Assembly: GCA_016867835.1 (NCBI GenBank)
Contig: VGIQ01000020.1
Span: 1 to 32,228 of the forward strand
Origin: Calditrichota bacterium
Lineage (GTDB): Bacteria; Electryoneota; AABM5-125-24; Hatepunaeales; Hatepunaeaceae
Length of the DNA: 32,228 nucleotides
Reading direction: 5' to 3'
Shown piece by piece: positions 13,218-21,266 of this stretch. Position 1 is the first letter of the stretch, and every line of letters begins with the position of its first letter. The notes below the pieces were generated by a model. That model had not been told where the DNA came from. It ran no database searches and worked only from the letters and a program-made list of their open reading frames with translations. The translations under genes were made by a program, and so were the position numbers.

Positions 13218-15575
13218 GTGAAGTCAATAAATCTACTGGTACTTATGCTCGCCATATTGGCTCAAGATATCAAGTCACAGCCTGAATTAGACCTATGGCG
13301 AACATATCATCTCGGCGGTAATGAAGTGTTTGGCGACCTCTATATTCCTGCCGAAGGCGGCTACGTGATTTGCGGCTATTCTCTCGATCGTGGGCTGATT
13401 GCACGTCTTGACGAAGAAGGGAATATTGAATGGAGCACCTTGGTCAATAGCGGCCGCCTTAACAGCATCATCCAGTCCGAAGCCGGTGACTTCATTGCTG
13501 GCGGATATTCCGGTGGCTATTGGGATGGCCATTTCTCTGCCGTGAGATTAACCAGCGATGGCGAAGTGATTTGGCAAAGAGAATACGTCCGACCGGGGAA
13601 ATGTTCAGCTGTAATCGAACTAAAAGACGGGTCATTCGTATTGGCGGGCCAACGAACTCTGGATCAAATGATGCACACAGTAGGTCACGTTATACGAATA
13701 GATGGAGATGGCGAGGCACTTGGGCGTGCCGACTTGCTTGCGCCTGGAAATGAGCAAGATACTTGCACGATATCCTCACTTCGTGAGACTGAGGGAGGAT
13801 TGGTGTTTGCTGGTTTGTTTAGGAGCAATGGATGGCACCGACCATGGGTAGTTAGAACGGACTTCCAAATCAATCCTGTTTGGTCAAATATATTGCGAGG
13901 AGAACTAAGCGTATGGGTGGCCGGAATAGTCTCCACCGAGGGAGGATTCGTTATAGGCACGGAAGATGCCATTCGAGTTGAAGGTAGGTATATTAGAAGA
14001 AGGCCTGCTTTGGCAAAGATTAACAATGATGGAGAAATTGACTGGCAGAGGGTGCATCAACTACCGCTTTCGATGAGTGGTAATGTGGCTGGCATTGGCA
14101 AATTGCGAGACGGATTCACATTATCCGGGTTTATTGCGGAGGTTGATGTTGGATGGTACCCATTCGCCCTCAGAACTAATCTGAACGGAGAATTCATCTG
14201 GATGAGGGGATTTAGAAGAGAAATTGAGGAGACCGGAGTTTTGGATTATCCGAATACATTCAGCAGAGGTATCAGGCAAGTTGGAAATCAAGTAGTGATA
14301 GGCGGACACATTGCCAGTCGCTTGGATGGTAATGGACTGGACGGGCTTATTGTCCGGATGGCACCAGATGTTTTAGGGCCTGAAGTCTTCTACAAACACC
14401 CCGAGGATTCGATTTTGACCGTACTGCAAGAAGATACCATTCGTTTTATCGTGCGGGCCAGGAACAACCATGGCTTTGAAATGAGCTATCAATGGACCTA
14501 CAACAGCCGACCGGTTGCGAGGGACACTACCTTGCTGGTGAGATTCGACACGCTGCGAACCGATACTGTGATTTGTGAAGTAACCGACCCAAATTACACA
14601 GTGAGGATCAGCTGGCTTATCCACGTTCGAAACCTATTCATAGAGACTTATGTCCCTGACTCGCTTCGATTAGTCATACAGCGTAGAAGAGAGATTGAAT
14701 TTGCCATCGAACCTGCCTATTCCGGAGATATGGAGAATTTGCGATATGAGTGGCTGCACTACGATTCCGCGGCGGTGAGGTGGGAGGAAGTGGGAGGGGA
14801 TGACCGTATCGGAATCCGGTCCTACGCGTTCGCCCGGACCGGCGGCTTTGCCCTGAAGGCCAAGGTCTTCGACCCGAACGTCGATCCGGTTCCTGCAGAT
14901 AGTGTCCAGTGGGCGATTCAGGTGCGCGGCGTTATTCGGGCTTATGAGCCCAATCTCCCCGAAATCTCCCTCGAACCGCGGCAGGAAGCGACCTTCGAGT
15001 TAATTCCCTTCAACGTCAACAACGACTCGATTCAGTTCTGGTGGACGCTAAACGAAGCAGACACATTGTCCACCCAGTCACTTCTATCCATATCTTTCCA
15101 AGACACCGGCAGATTTGTTGTGAGCGGCTATGCGCGGGAGCGGGTCGGCGAGGAGGAATGGGAGGAGGACGTGCAGAGGTGGGCGGTGAATGTTCGAATG
15201 TTGAATGCGGAATTCGGAATGCGGAATGAAGGAGACTTGGAAATTGAAGATATTAGTTTGCAGATTGCTCCTAATCCCTTCAACGATCAAGCGACGGTGA
15301 CAGTTGACCTTGGAGGGAAGGCATTCCTGCCTGCCCTAAGGGCGGACAAGAATGTCCGCCCTCCAAGAGCGCAGGTGAGGAGTCTCTTCCCTGTCCGGAT
15401 CGGCCTCTACGCCATAGACGGGCGGGAGGTCCTCCGTCTCCACGACGGCCCCCTATCCCCCGGCACCCATCAGTTTAGATTCTTCACTTCGTTCAGAATG
15501 TCATCGGGAGTCTATTTTCTCCGCCTTCAAACCGGCTCCCATTCCCGGACTGTCAAAACGGTTTTGCTACGTTAG
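13218..15575 (+). CDS. Large secreted beta-rich protein with type A sorting domain
   Basis: A 785-aa protein, GTG start at 13218 with GAGG five bases upstream and an N-terminal signal sequence (INLLVLMLAILAQ). Residues about 25-390 form repeated units of the type 'GGYVICGYS...IARLDEEGNIEW', 'GSFVLAGQR', 'GGFVIGTED', each ending in a W-containing strand, which suggests a beta-propeller. Residues about 395-665 look like Ig-like domains (YQWTYNSRPVARD, YEWLHYDS, FWWTLNEADT). The C terminus (about 680-785) is a sorting module (IAPNPFNDQATVTV, GLYAIDGREVLRL, SSGVYFLRLQTGSHSRTVKT). Two repeat-derived peptides interrupt the C-terminal part: NAEFGMRNE before the sorting domain and KAFLPALRADKNVRPPRAQ inside it. 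Codon use in the first two-thirds is AT-richer than in the tail. Ligand unknown. Confidence 0.82.
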   Translation: MKSINLLVLMLAILAQDIKSQPELDLWRTYHLGGNEVFGDLYIPAEGGYVICGYSLDRGLIARLDEEGNIEWSTLVNSGRLNSIIQSEAGDFIAGGYSGGYWDGHFSAVRLTSDGEVIWQREYVRPGKCSAVIELKDGSFVLAGQRTLDQMMHTVGHVIRIDGDGEALGRADLLAPGNEQDTCTISSLRETEGGLVFAGLFRSNGWHRPWVVRTDFQINPVWSNILRGELSVWVAGIVSTEGGFVIGTEDAIRVEGRYIRRRPALAKINNDGEIDWQRVHQLPLSMSGNVAGIGKLRDGFTLSGFIAEVDVGWYPFALRTNLNGEFIWMRGFRREIEETGVLDYPNTFSRGIRQVGNQVVIGGHIASRLDGNGLDGLIVRMAPDVLGPEVFYKHPEDSILTVLQEDTIRFIVRARNNHGFEMSYQWTYNSRPVARDTTLLVRFDTLRTDTVICEVTDPNYTVRISWLIHVRNLFIETYVPDSLRLVIQRRREIEFAIEPAYSGDMENLRYEWLHYDSAAVRWEEVGGDDRIGIRSYAFARTGGFALKAKVFDPNVDPVPADSVQWAIQVRGVIRAYEPNLPEISLEPRQEATFELIPFNVNNDSIQFWWTLNEADTLSTQSLLSISFQDTGRFVVSGYARERVGEEEWEEDVQRWAVNVRMLNAEFGMRNEGDLEIEDISLQIAPNPFNDQATVTVDLGGKAFLPALRADKNVRPPRAQVRSLFPVRIGLYAIDGREVLRLHDGPLSPGTHQFRFFTSFRMSSGVYFLRLQTGSHSRTVKTVLLR
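15309..15367. repeat. Two-hairpin palindromic repeat inside a coding region
   Basis: It starts CTTGGAGGG and ends CCCTCCAAG, exactly like the copy at 16537-16616 but with a shorter centre. The second hairpin is GGGCGGACA (15340-15348), loop AGAA, TGTCCGCCC (15353-15361). The first hairpin is decayed (GGCATTCCTGCC). It is read in frame in the sorting domain of the 13218-15575 protein. Confidence 0.8.
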
Positions 15576-15576
15576 C

Positions 15577-15603
15577 CTTGAAGGGCGGGATGAATCCCGC
15601 CCC
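15577..15603. repeat. Palindromic repeat directly after a stop codon
   Basis: CTTGAAGGGC begins one base after the stop of the 13218-15575 gene. GGGCGGGAT (15583-15591) pairs perfectly with ATCCCGCCC (15594-15602). The stem differs from the 15340 copy but remains paired. It may act as an mRNA 3'-end hairpin for the preceding gene. Confidence 0.6.
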
Positions 15604-15712
15604 GACAGGCGGTTTGAAAAAGTGTATTGAACTCGCCCGATGATCGCGCTGATCTCACCGATCTAAATCGTCTCGCTTCTCCTCACCACTTTCAACTCAC
15701 CTACATAACCTT

Positions 15713-15741
15713 TTGACAGTTCTCTGTCGGGCTTAAATTGA
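15713..15741 (+). promoter_or_regulatory. Possible promoter of the SCO1-like gene
   Basis: A perfect -35 TTGACA (15713-15718) is followed after 17 bases by AATTGA (15736-15741), a poor -10. If used, transcription would start at or next to the ATG at 15746, giving an almost leaderless mRNA. Confidence 0.25.
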
Positions 15742-15745
15742 ATCT

Positions 15746-16375
15746 ATGGAACAATCCTCTCGAGCAACCAACTTCTCCGGCCCGCGGATATTGCTAATGA
15801 TAGCCGGGCTGATCATCCTCTTCGCGGGAGGTCTCTACTTCGCGATGAAGTCGTCCGATTCCGGTCTTCCGGTGTTGGGACACCTCCCTGACTTCTCCTT
15901 TACCGACCAGACCGGCCGGCAGTATGGCTTGGCGGAGATGAAGGGACGCCTCACCATTGTGGACTTCATCTTCACCCGATGCAAGGGCCCCTGCCCGATG
16001 ATGGCGGTTGAAATGGCAAAGCAAGCCGCGGCGCTGCGGGACTTCCCCGCCGTCCAATTCCTCTCGATCTCGGTCGATCCCGACTACGACTCCCCGGAAG
16101 TGCTCGCAGCCTATGCCGAAGCAATCGGCGCAACAGCCTTTAATTGGACCTTCCTGAACGGACCCGCCCAAGCGGTAGTCAGCCTTTCCGAGTCGGGCTT
16201 CCGGCTGCCGGCAAGCACATCACCGCCCGAGCATTCGACGCGCTTCGTCCTCGTCGATGACCGCGGACAGATTCGCGGCTACTACGCCAGCGAAGACGAC
16301 TTCGCCATGAAGACGCTGACCGAAGACTCCAAGAGGCTTGCGCGGGGACTTGGAAGAAGAGGCTGGAGGAAGTGA
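15746..16375 (+). CDS. SCO1/SenC-family thioredoxin-fold protein
   Basis: A 209-aa membrane-anchored protein: one N-terminal span (ILLMIAGLIILFAGGLYFAM, about 15-34), then an extracytoplasmic thioredoxin-like domain. The copper-binding CxxxC motif appears as FTRCKGPCPMM, and the conserved histidine lies in EHSTRFVLVDDRGQIRGYY. FLSISVDPDYDSPEVLAAYA is the usual family segment. SCO proteins deliver copper to the CuA site of cytochrome c oxidase or act as thiol reductants. No oxidase genes are nearby, so the target is unknown. It stands between two secreted-protein genes on the same strand, and a two-hairpin repeat follows about 45 bases after the stop. Confidence 0.9.
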   Translation: MEQSSRATNFSGPRILLMIAGLIILFAGGLYFAMKSSDSGLPVLGHLPDFSFTDQTGRQYGLAEMKGRLTIVDFIFTRCKGPCPMMAVEMAKQAAALRDFPAVQFLSISVDPDYDSPEVLAAYAEAIGATAFNWTFLNGPAQAVVSLSESGFRLPASTSPPEHSTRFVLVDDRGQIRGYYASEDDFAMKTLTEDSKRLARGLGRRGWRK

Positions 16376-16420
16376 AGGGCAGCGGGGCTATTGATAGGTG
16401 CTGATAATAGAGGCATTCTC

Positions 16421-16475
16421 CCGTAGAATGGGCATTCCTGCCCGCCCTTGGGACAGACAAGAATGTCTGTCCTAC
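16421..16475. repeat. Two-hairpin palindromic repeat, stem variant
   Basis: Hairpin 1 is GGGCA-TTCC-TGCCC (16430-16443). Hairpin 2 is GGACAGACA (16451-16459), loop AGAA, TGTCTGTCC (16464-16472). The loops equal those of the 16537 copy while hairpin 2 has a different, still fully paired stem. Confidence 0.75.
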
Positions 16476-16536
16476 TGATGCTACTATTTGATGCTCCTAC
16501 TAATACTATTAGGAGGTGCAGATTATTGTTGCCGTT

Positions 16537-16616
16537 CTTGGAGGGCGGACATTCCTGTCCGCCCTGATGAAGAGTTCCTATTAGGCAAGGGCGGACAAGA
16601 TTGTCCGCCCTCCAAG
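16537..16616. repeat. Two-hairpin palindromic repeat, best-preserved copy
   Basis: Outer ends CTTGGAGGG and CCCTCCAAG are inverted. Hairpin 1 is GGGCGGACA (16543-16551), TTCC, TGTCCGCCC. Hairpin 2 is GGGCGGACA (16589-16597), AGAT, TGTCCGCCC (16602-16610). A 24-base spacer separates the two. The layout is like a REP doublet (BIME). Confidence 0.8.
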
Positions 16617-16640
16617 TCAACTCTTTTCTGCACTGATTAA

Positions 16641-16791
16641 TACTACATGGTGCAGTTAGTTCTTGTCTTCTCCCCCCCGCTTCGCGGGGGGGAATAAAAA
16701 GGGGGGGTAATATGGGGTTGCACTTCTACCCCCCTATAGTCCTCCCGCGAAGCGGGGGGGAGAATTCAAAAACAATCTGCACCAAGCAATT
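16641..16791. repeat. MITE-like element with inverted ends, copy 2
   Basis: Bounded by GGTGCAG (16649) and CTGCACC (16777-16783). The left arm (GTTAGTTCTTGTCTTCTCCC, then a GCTTCGC-looped C/G hairpin and GGGGGGGTAAT) is the reverse complement of the right arm of copy 1. A second C/G hairpin with a GCGAAGC loop lies near 16743-16759. The arms differ from each other more than from copy 1. Confidence 0.65.
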
Positions 16792-16824
16792 GTATCTGCT
16801 TGATAAGACAAGCGCAATAAGTTC

Positions 16825-16905
16825 AGATCGTCTTGCTCGCGAAGGCCGGCCTCCAGTCAAGATTGGCGTGACCAGTTCCCGCCTGCGCGGGAACGACACC
16901 TTGCA
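16825..16905. repeat. Companion repeat, copy 2
   Basis: It contains AGATTGGCGTGACCAGTTCC and the palindrome GTTCCCGC-CTGC-GCGGGAAC (16875-16894). It aligns with 1160-1203 and sits at the same place relative to the inverted-end element. Confidence 0.5.
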
Positions 16906-17139
16906 ATGCCAACTTTCCAACTTGATACCGGGATGAATGTTCGGTGGGAGAAAGAGTACGAAGTTCTTGAGACCTTGGTATTGGATTGAAGTGTAGGATG
17001 AGTTAACTTGAATGTGGTGTAGGACCTGAACTATGTCGTTGATGGTGCATAGACGCGGAACGTTCCGGCCTTTCAGAGCCGCCGGCTCCTCTTCGCACTT
17101 TCGCACTTTCATATATTAGTGCTTGTCAAGGAATGACTT

Positions 17140-20100
17140 ATGAACGCTCGTCTGTTGCTCCCCCCCGTTCTTCTTGTGCTGCTGACTGCCCTCCCGCTTA
17201 AGGCCCGCATCCTCAACGTGCCGGACGACTTCGACCGCATTCAGACCGCGATCGACTCATCGGCCCACGGCGACACCGTCCTGATCGCCCCGGGCATCTA
17301 TATCGAGACGATCAACTATAGCGGCCGCAACATCACCGTCGCCAGCCGGCACCTCCTCACCGCCGATGACCGCGACATCCTGGAAACGATCATCCAAAGA
17401 CCGGCTAACAGCAATCGCAGCCTCGTCGTCGTCCGGTCGGGCGAATCACAGGGCACCCAACTGGTCGGGCTCACCCTCCGCGGCGCCCGGACCGACTACG
17501 GCGGCGGCATCTACGTCGCCGAATGGTCGGAACTGGCGATCCGTAGCGTTCGCATCACCGACTGCCGCGCCAGTCGAAGCGGCGGCGGCCTCTATGTCAC
17601 CCGCAACAGCAACTGCATCGCCTCCGACCTCTGGGTGACCGACTGCCAGGCAACCACCTCCGGCGGCGGCGTCTGCTTCTTCGACACCTCGTTTGTCTAT
17701 CTGGAAGACTGCCAGTTGCGCGGCAACACCGCCCAATTCGGCGGAGGTCTGGCGTTCTTCAACTACAACGGCATCCATCCCGGCAGCGCCCGCATTCTGC
17801 GTGCTACCATTGAGAATAACACGGCAAGTGTCTCCGGCGGGGGCGTCTATCTGACGAGTTACCAATTCCGCGACTCTGTCCATTTTGAAGACTGCCGCAT
17901 TGCCGGAAACTCGGCGCAACGTGGAGGGGGACTCTATTTAACCCAGTCACGCCTGACGGTCGTCCTGAACGATTGTGAAGTCGCCGGGAACGAAGCCTCT
18001 AACGTCGGCGGCGCAATATGCATCTCGGACCTCGAATCCCTTGCCTCGTTGATCATACGCCGGAGCATTTTTCGCGAGAACGCCTCCCCGCAAGGCGGCG
18101 CCATCTATGGGTATTCAAACTCATCGTTTCCCGTGGCGCTGGAGCACTCTCTAATCGTCGGGAATCGATCGACCAACATCGCTGCAGCGATCTACATCGG
18201 CCGCCCGCTCCTGATGACCAACTGCACCATTGCCGCCAACCACGCCGACTCCAACGGGGTGATCCTCCTCCGCGCCCGTCGCAAGAGCGTCCTGCGCAAC
18301 GTGATTTTCTGGGGCAATGAATCCCGCGATCTGCCCATATCGGGCGCGACCGACACCATCGACGTCGCCTACTCCCTCATCGAGGGTGGTGAGGAATCGG
18401 TCACGGGGGAGCGCGTCATCTGGGGCGAGGGGAACCTCAACGAGCCGCCGATCTTTGCCGATCCCGAACGCGGCGACTATCGCCTAAGTTGGGCTAATTA
18501 CCCCGAGAACGACGACTCCCGCTCGCCCGGCATCGACGGCGGCGACCCCGCGACCGGCTGGGACCCCGACGGAAGTTTGAACGACATCGGCGCTCTCCCC
18601 TATTTTCAGCGTGGCGGGCTTCTCTTCGGGCATATCACGCGGCTCGCGGACGGTTCGCCGGTCGCCGGAGCAAGCGTCCGGTTCGACGACCAGCCGGGAC
18701 TGGTAACTGACGCTCAAGGCAACTACCGGTTCCTCAATATCCTGCCCCGGGTGGCTTCGTTGGTCGTTACCGCATCAGGCTTCAATGACTCCATCTCGGG
18801 AGCGATCTTCGTCGATATCGGAGGCGAACTCGAGTGGAACGTCGCCTTGCGTCACCCCGAGATGACCCTTGACCGGCAGCAGATCGCAACGATCACCGAG
18901 CCGGGCGATTCAACAACCGTCGAGTTCACGCTCACCAACCGCGGCACCGGGACGTTGAGTTGGACGGCTGAAGCCCAGGGGCGGGGGATGATGGGGCGGG
19001 AGATCGGTAGTGAAGTCCTTCGCCTGCCGCTCTTTGAACGAACCGGCATCGACCGCTATCAGGGCGTGGCGCTTATCGACGGGCGCTTCTACTGCGCCGG
19101 TGCCGACCGCAACTTCGATCCACCCCGCAAGGTCATCCACATCTTCAGTCCTGAAGGCGAGTTGCTCGACTCCCTCGATCAACCGGAAGGAGAAAGCCGA
19201 TACGGAATGACCGACATTGCATATGGTTCCAATCTCCTCTGGGGGGCAAATGGCCGGCGAGTCTTCGGGCTTGATTTGCGCGGTGCCGGGATATTTGCGG
19301 AGTTTGAGACGATAGTCGTTCCAGTGGGTGCGCTGGCATACGACTCGATGCGTGATCTAATCTGGGTGTGCGGCAGCACCAGCACAAGCCGGCTGTTCGC
19401 ATATAGCCGCGCCGGGGTTATCCAGGACACAGTCTTAAATCGCAGCTTGCGCATCTATGGTTTGGAATATGTCCCCGACGACCCTGACGGCTACTGCTTC
19501 TATGCGCTAATCCACCATCCAGCGTACCCGGAAAACGCCGGTAGTCTCTACAAGTTCCATCCCGAAACCGGCGATACGATCAGGGTTTACGGGCCTGACC
19601 CACTGTTGGGCAATATGTTGGGGCTGCATATCACCCCCGGCTTCGACCCCTTCCCGAGCCTGGTTGGCTGGACGATCGACAATATACCGGTCAACCTGGG
19701 CGGCGACGCGCTTGTCGGCTTGAGTTTGGGAGCCTCGCTCGACTGGATTCGCCTCGAGCCTCTGCTCGGCACGACGCCCGCCGGCGGACGCGAGACCCTA
19801 CGCCTCACCCTCTCCGCCCGCGATCTTCAGCGCGGGCTGTTCGAGGGCGCGGTCATCTTCCGCCACAACGCCATCCCCTTCGAGACCGAGTTGCCATTCG
19901 CCTTGCGCGTCGAGCCGAACGCGGCTCCGCCGGACGATGCGCTCCCCCTCGAGTTCGCCCTTCACCCGGTCTATCCGAACCCGTTTAATGGCCGGGCGAC
20001 GGTAACCTTCGACCTGCCCGAGCAAGCCGCCTCCCGCATCCTCCTGTTCGACCTTTCCGGGCGAGTCGTGAGTCTTATCGAATCCGGGCCGCTCGAGGCG

Positions 20101-20211
20101 GGACGGCACCGTATTGCGCTCGATACAGCCAACCTGCCGAGCGGGGTTTACGGGCTGAGATTGGAGGACGAGAGGCGGTCGCAGTCGCGCAAAGTCGTAG
20201 TGCTGAAGTGA
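17140..20211 (+). CDS. Secreted parallel beta-helix protein with type A sorting domain
   Basis: A 1023-aa protein with a signal peptide (LLLPPVLLVLLTALPLKA, cleavage about residue 22) from ATG 17140, preceded by AAGGA. Residues about 25-430 are a right-handed parallel beta-helix with repeated GGG[IL]Y-type turns (GGGIYV, GGGLYV, GGGVCF, GGGLAF, GGGVYL, GGGLYL, GGAICI, GGAIYG). The helix is closed by FADPERGDYRLSW and SPGIDGGDP. A carboxypeptidase-regulatory-like Ig domain follows (about 490-570, GHITRLADGSPVAGASVRFD), then a propeller-like region (about 575-930). The sorting domain occupies the last ~85 residues (HPVYPNPFNGRATVTFDL, LPSGVYGLRLEDE, KVVVLK). It is probably exported by type IX secretion and surface-attached. 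An adhesive or polysaccharide-binding role is plausible, but no catalytic residues are evident. The next gene is a paralogue. Confidence 0.88.
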   Translation: MNARLLLPPVLLVLLTALPLKARILNVPDDFDRIQTAIDSSAHGDTVLIAPGIYIETINYSGRNITVASRHLLTADDRDILETIIQRPANSNRSLVVVRSGESQGTQLVGLTLRGARTDYGGGIYVAEWSELAIRSVRITDCRASRSGGGLYVTRNSNCIASDLWVTDCQATTSGGGVCFFDTSFVYLEDCQLRGNTAQFGGGLAFFNYNGIHPGSARILRATIENNTASVSGGGVYLTSYQFRDSVHFEDCRIAGNSAQRGGGLYLTQSRLTVVLNDCEVAGNEASNVGGAICISDLESLASLIIRRSIFRENASPQGGAIYGYSNSSFPVALEHSLIVGNRSTNIAAAIYIGRPLLMTNCTIAANHADSNGVILLRARRKSVLRNVIFWGNESRDLPISGATDTIDVAYSLIEGGEESVTGERVIWGEGNLNEPPIFADPERGDYRLSWANYPENDDSRSPGIDGGDPATGWDPDGSLNDIGALPYFQRGGLLFGHITRLADGSPVAGASVRFDDQPGLVTDAQGNYRFLNILPRVASLVVTASGFNDSISGAIFVDIGGELEWNVALRHPEMTLDRQQIATITEPGDSTTVEFTLTNRGTGTLSWTAEAQGRGMMGREIGSEVLRLPLFERTGIDRYQGVALIDGRFYCAGADRNFDPPRKVIHIFSPEGELLDSLDQPEGESRYGMTDIAYGSNLLWGANGRRVFGLDLRGAGIFAEFETIVVPVGALAYDSMRDLIWVCGSTSTSRLFAYSRAGVIQDTVLNRSLRIYGLEYVPDDPDGYCFYALIHHPAYPENAGSLYKFHPETGDTIRVYGPDPLLGNMLGLHITPGFDPFPSLVGWTIDNIPVNLGGDALVGLSLGASLDWIRLEPLLGTTPAGGRETLRLTLSARDLQRGLFEGAVIFRHNAIPFETELPFALRVEPNAAPPDDALPLEFALHPVYPNPFNGRATVTFDLPEQAASRILLFDLSGRVVSLIESGPLEAGRHRIALDTANLPSGVYGLRLEDERRSQSRKVVVLK

Positions 20212-20258
20212 TTTATTCCCACCCGAGAGGATAAAGTGCAGTGATTCAATCCGCCTCC

Positions 20259-20343
20259 AGTAGGACAGACATTCCTGTCTGTCCTACTCGTGAATCGCAC
20301 ACTACCGTCAGAAGCACGGACAGACAAGAATGTCTGTCCCACT
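20259..20343. repeat. Two-hairpin palindromic repeat between the beta-helix paralogues
   Basis: Hairpin 1 has a perfect 13-bp stem AGTAGGACAGACA (20259-20271), loop TTCC, TGTCTGTCCTACT (20276-20288). Hairpin 2 is GGACAGACA (20318-20326), AGAA, TGTCTGTCC (20331-20339). It lies about 50 bases after the stop of the upstream gene. Confidence 0.8.
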
Positions 20344-20378
20344 GAATAGGTGTCTGATCAAATGCAAACTGGTATGAT

Positions 20379-21191
20379 ATGGCAGTAAACCTCAGAACGT
20401 TTCGTCTTACGGCCCTGCTGACGACTGCGCTCGGTATTGCCCTCCCGCTTGAGGCCCGCATCCTCAACGTGCCGGACGACTTCCAGCGCATCCAGACCGC
20501 CATCGACTCGTCGGCTAACGGCGATACCGTCCTGATCGCCCCCGGCACCTACCGCGAAACGATCGACTTCCTGGGCCGCAACATCACCGTCGCCGGGCAG
20601 TACCTGACGACCGGTGATGAGGGGCTGATCAACCGCACTATGATCAGCGGCAACATCGGCAACAACCGCAGTGTCGTCAGTATCCGGACGGGCGAATCGT
20701 CGGCTGCGCAATTGATCGGCCTGACAATCCGAGATGGCCGAGCCGTCGCCGGAGCCGGTATTTTCATCGCGGGTTCGAGTCCGGTAATCCGGCGGGTGCG
20801 AATCACTCGCTGCCTGGCCAGTGTTTGCGGAGGAGGCATCTATGCCACTCGAGTCTCGATGCCAATCATCCGGGACTGCATCATCGACAGTTGTCAAGCT
20901 GCAGAGTTCGGCGGAGCGGTCGCTGTGGACGACGGTGCGGAGATCCGTATCGAAACGTCCGATCTCCGGAGAAACCAATCCAATAAGGGAGGCGGGTTGG
21001 CGCTGCACGGCACGCGCAGCCGGCCGCCGTCGGGCTGGTTTGAGGGGGTGAATTTCACCGCAAATCAAGCAATCAGTAATGGAAATCGCTCTACTCAAGG
21101 CGGAGGCGCCTATCTCATCTATTCCGACACCGTGCGCAATGCTTATGCCGCCTTTGTCGGGTGCAAGTTTGAGGCCGATACCGCCTATTAA
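20379..21191 (+). CDS. Beta-helix paralogue, N-terminal part (broken by in-frame TAA)
   Basis: A 270-aa open segment from ATG 20379 with a signal peptide (LTALLTTALGIALPLEA) and the first half of a parallel beta-helix. It is closely similar to the upstream gene at its start (ARILNVPDDFQRIQTAIDSS, GDTVLIAPGTY, GRNITVAG). It ends at TAT TAA (21189-21191). The next codons in the same frame, GGG GGA GCA ATC TTC, continue the helix (GGAIF), exactly where a GG turn is expected. A single C-to-T change of CAA would explain the stop. On its own this piece lacks the sorting domain and would not be anchored. I regard 20379-23456 as one gene inactivated very recently, or as a sequence error. Confidence 0.8.
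   Translation: MAVNLRTFRLTALLTTALGIALPLEARILNVPDDFQRIQTAIDSSANGDTVLIAPGTYRETIDFLGRNITVAGQYLTTGDEGLINRTMISGNIGNNRSVVSIRTGESSAAQLIGLTIRDGRAVAGAGIFIAGSSPVIRRVRITRCLASVCGGGIYATRVSMPIIRDCIIDSCQAAEFGGAVAVDDGAEIRIETSDLRRNQSNKGGGLALHGTRSRPPSGWFEGVNFTANQAISNGNRSTQGGGAYLIYSDTVRNAYAAFVGCKFEADTAY
21189..21191 (+). other. In-frame TAA interrupting the beta-helix gene
   Basis: TAT-TAA-GGG-GGA: one nonsense codon with an open frame on both sides. TAA also ends other genes here (the FmdB-like gene and hutH), so a reassigned code is not supported. Confidence 0.85.
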
Positions 21192-21266
21192 GGGGGAGCA
21201 ATCTTCGATAGCGCCAGCAGCGTCCCAATTCACATTGATAACTGTCTGTTTATTAGGAACAAGGCT

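Larger units (their letters stand above)
16376..17139. other. Repeat cluster between the SCO1-like and beta-helix genes
   Basis: A 764-base gap with no gene. It is a stack of four repeats: palindromic copies at 16421-16475 and 16537-16616, the inverted-end element at 16641-16791 and its companion at 16825-16905. The remaining 16906-17139 is unique-looking and ends with AAGGA seven bases before the ATG of the beta-helix gene. Confidence 0.7.

Noticed and set aside
21189-21191. Stop-codon reassignment (TAA read as glutamine)
   Set aside because: TAA is the normal terminal stop of other genes in the window, such as the FmdB-like gene and hutH, and no other gene has internal TAA codons.
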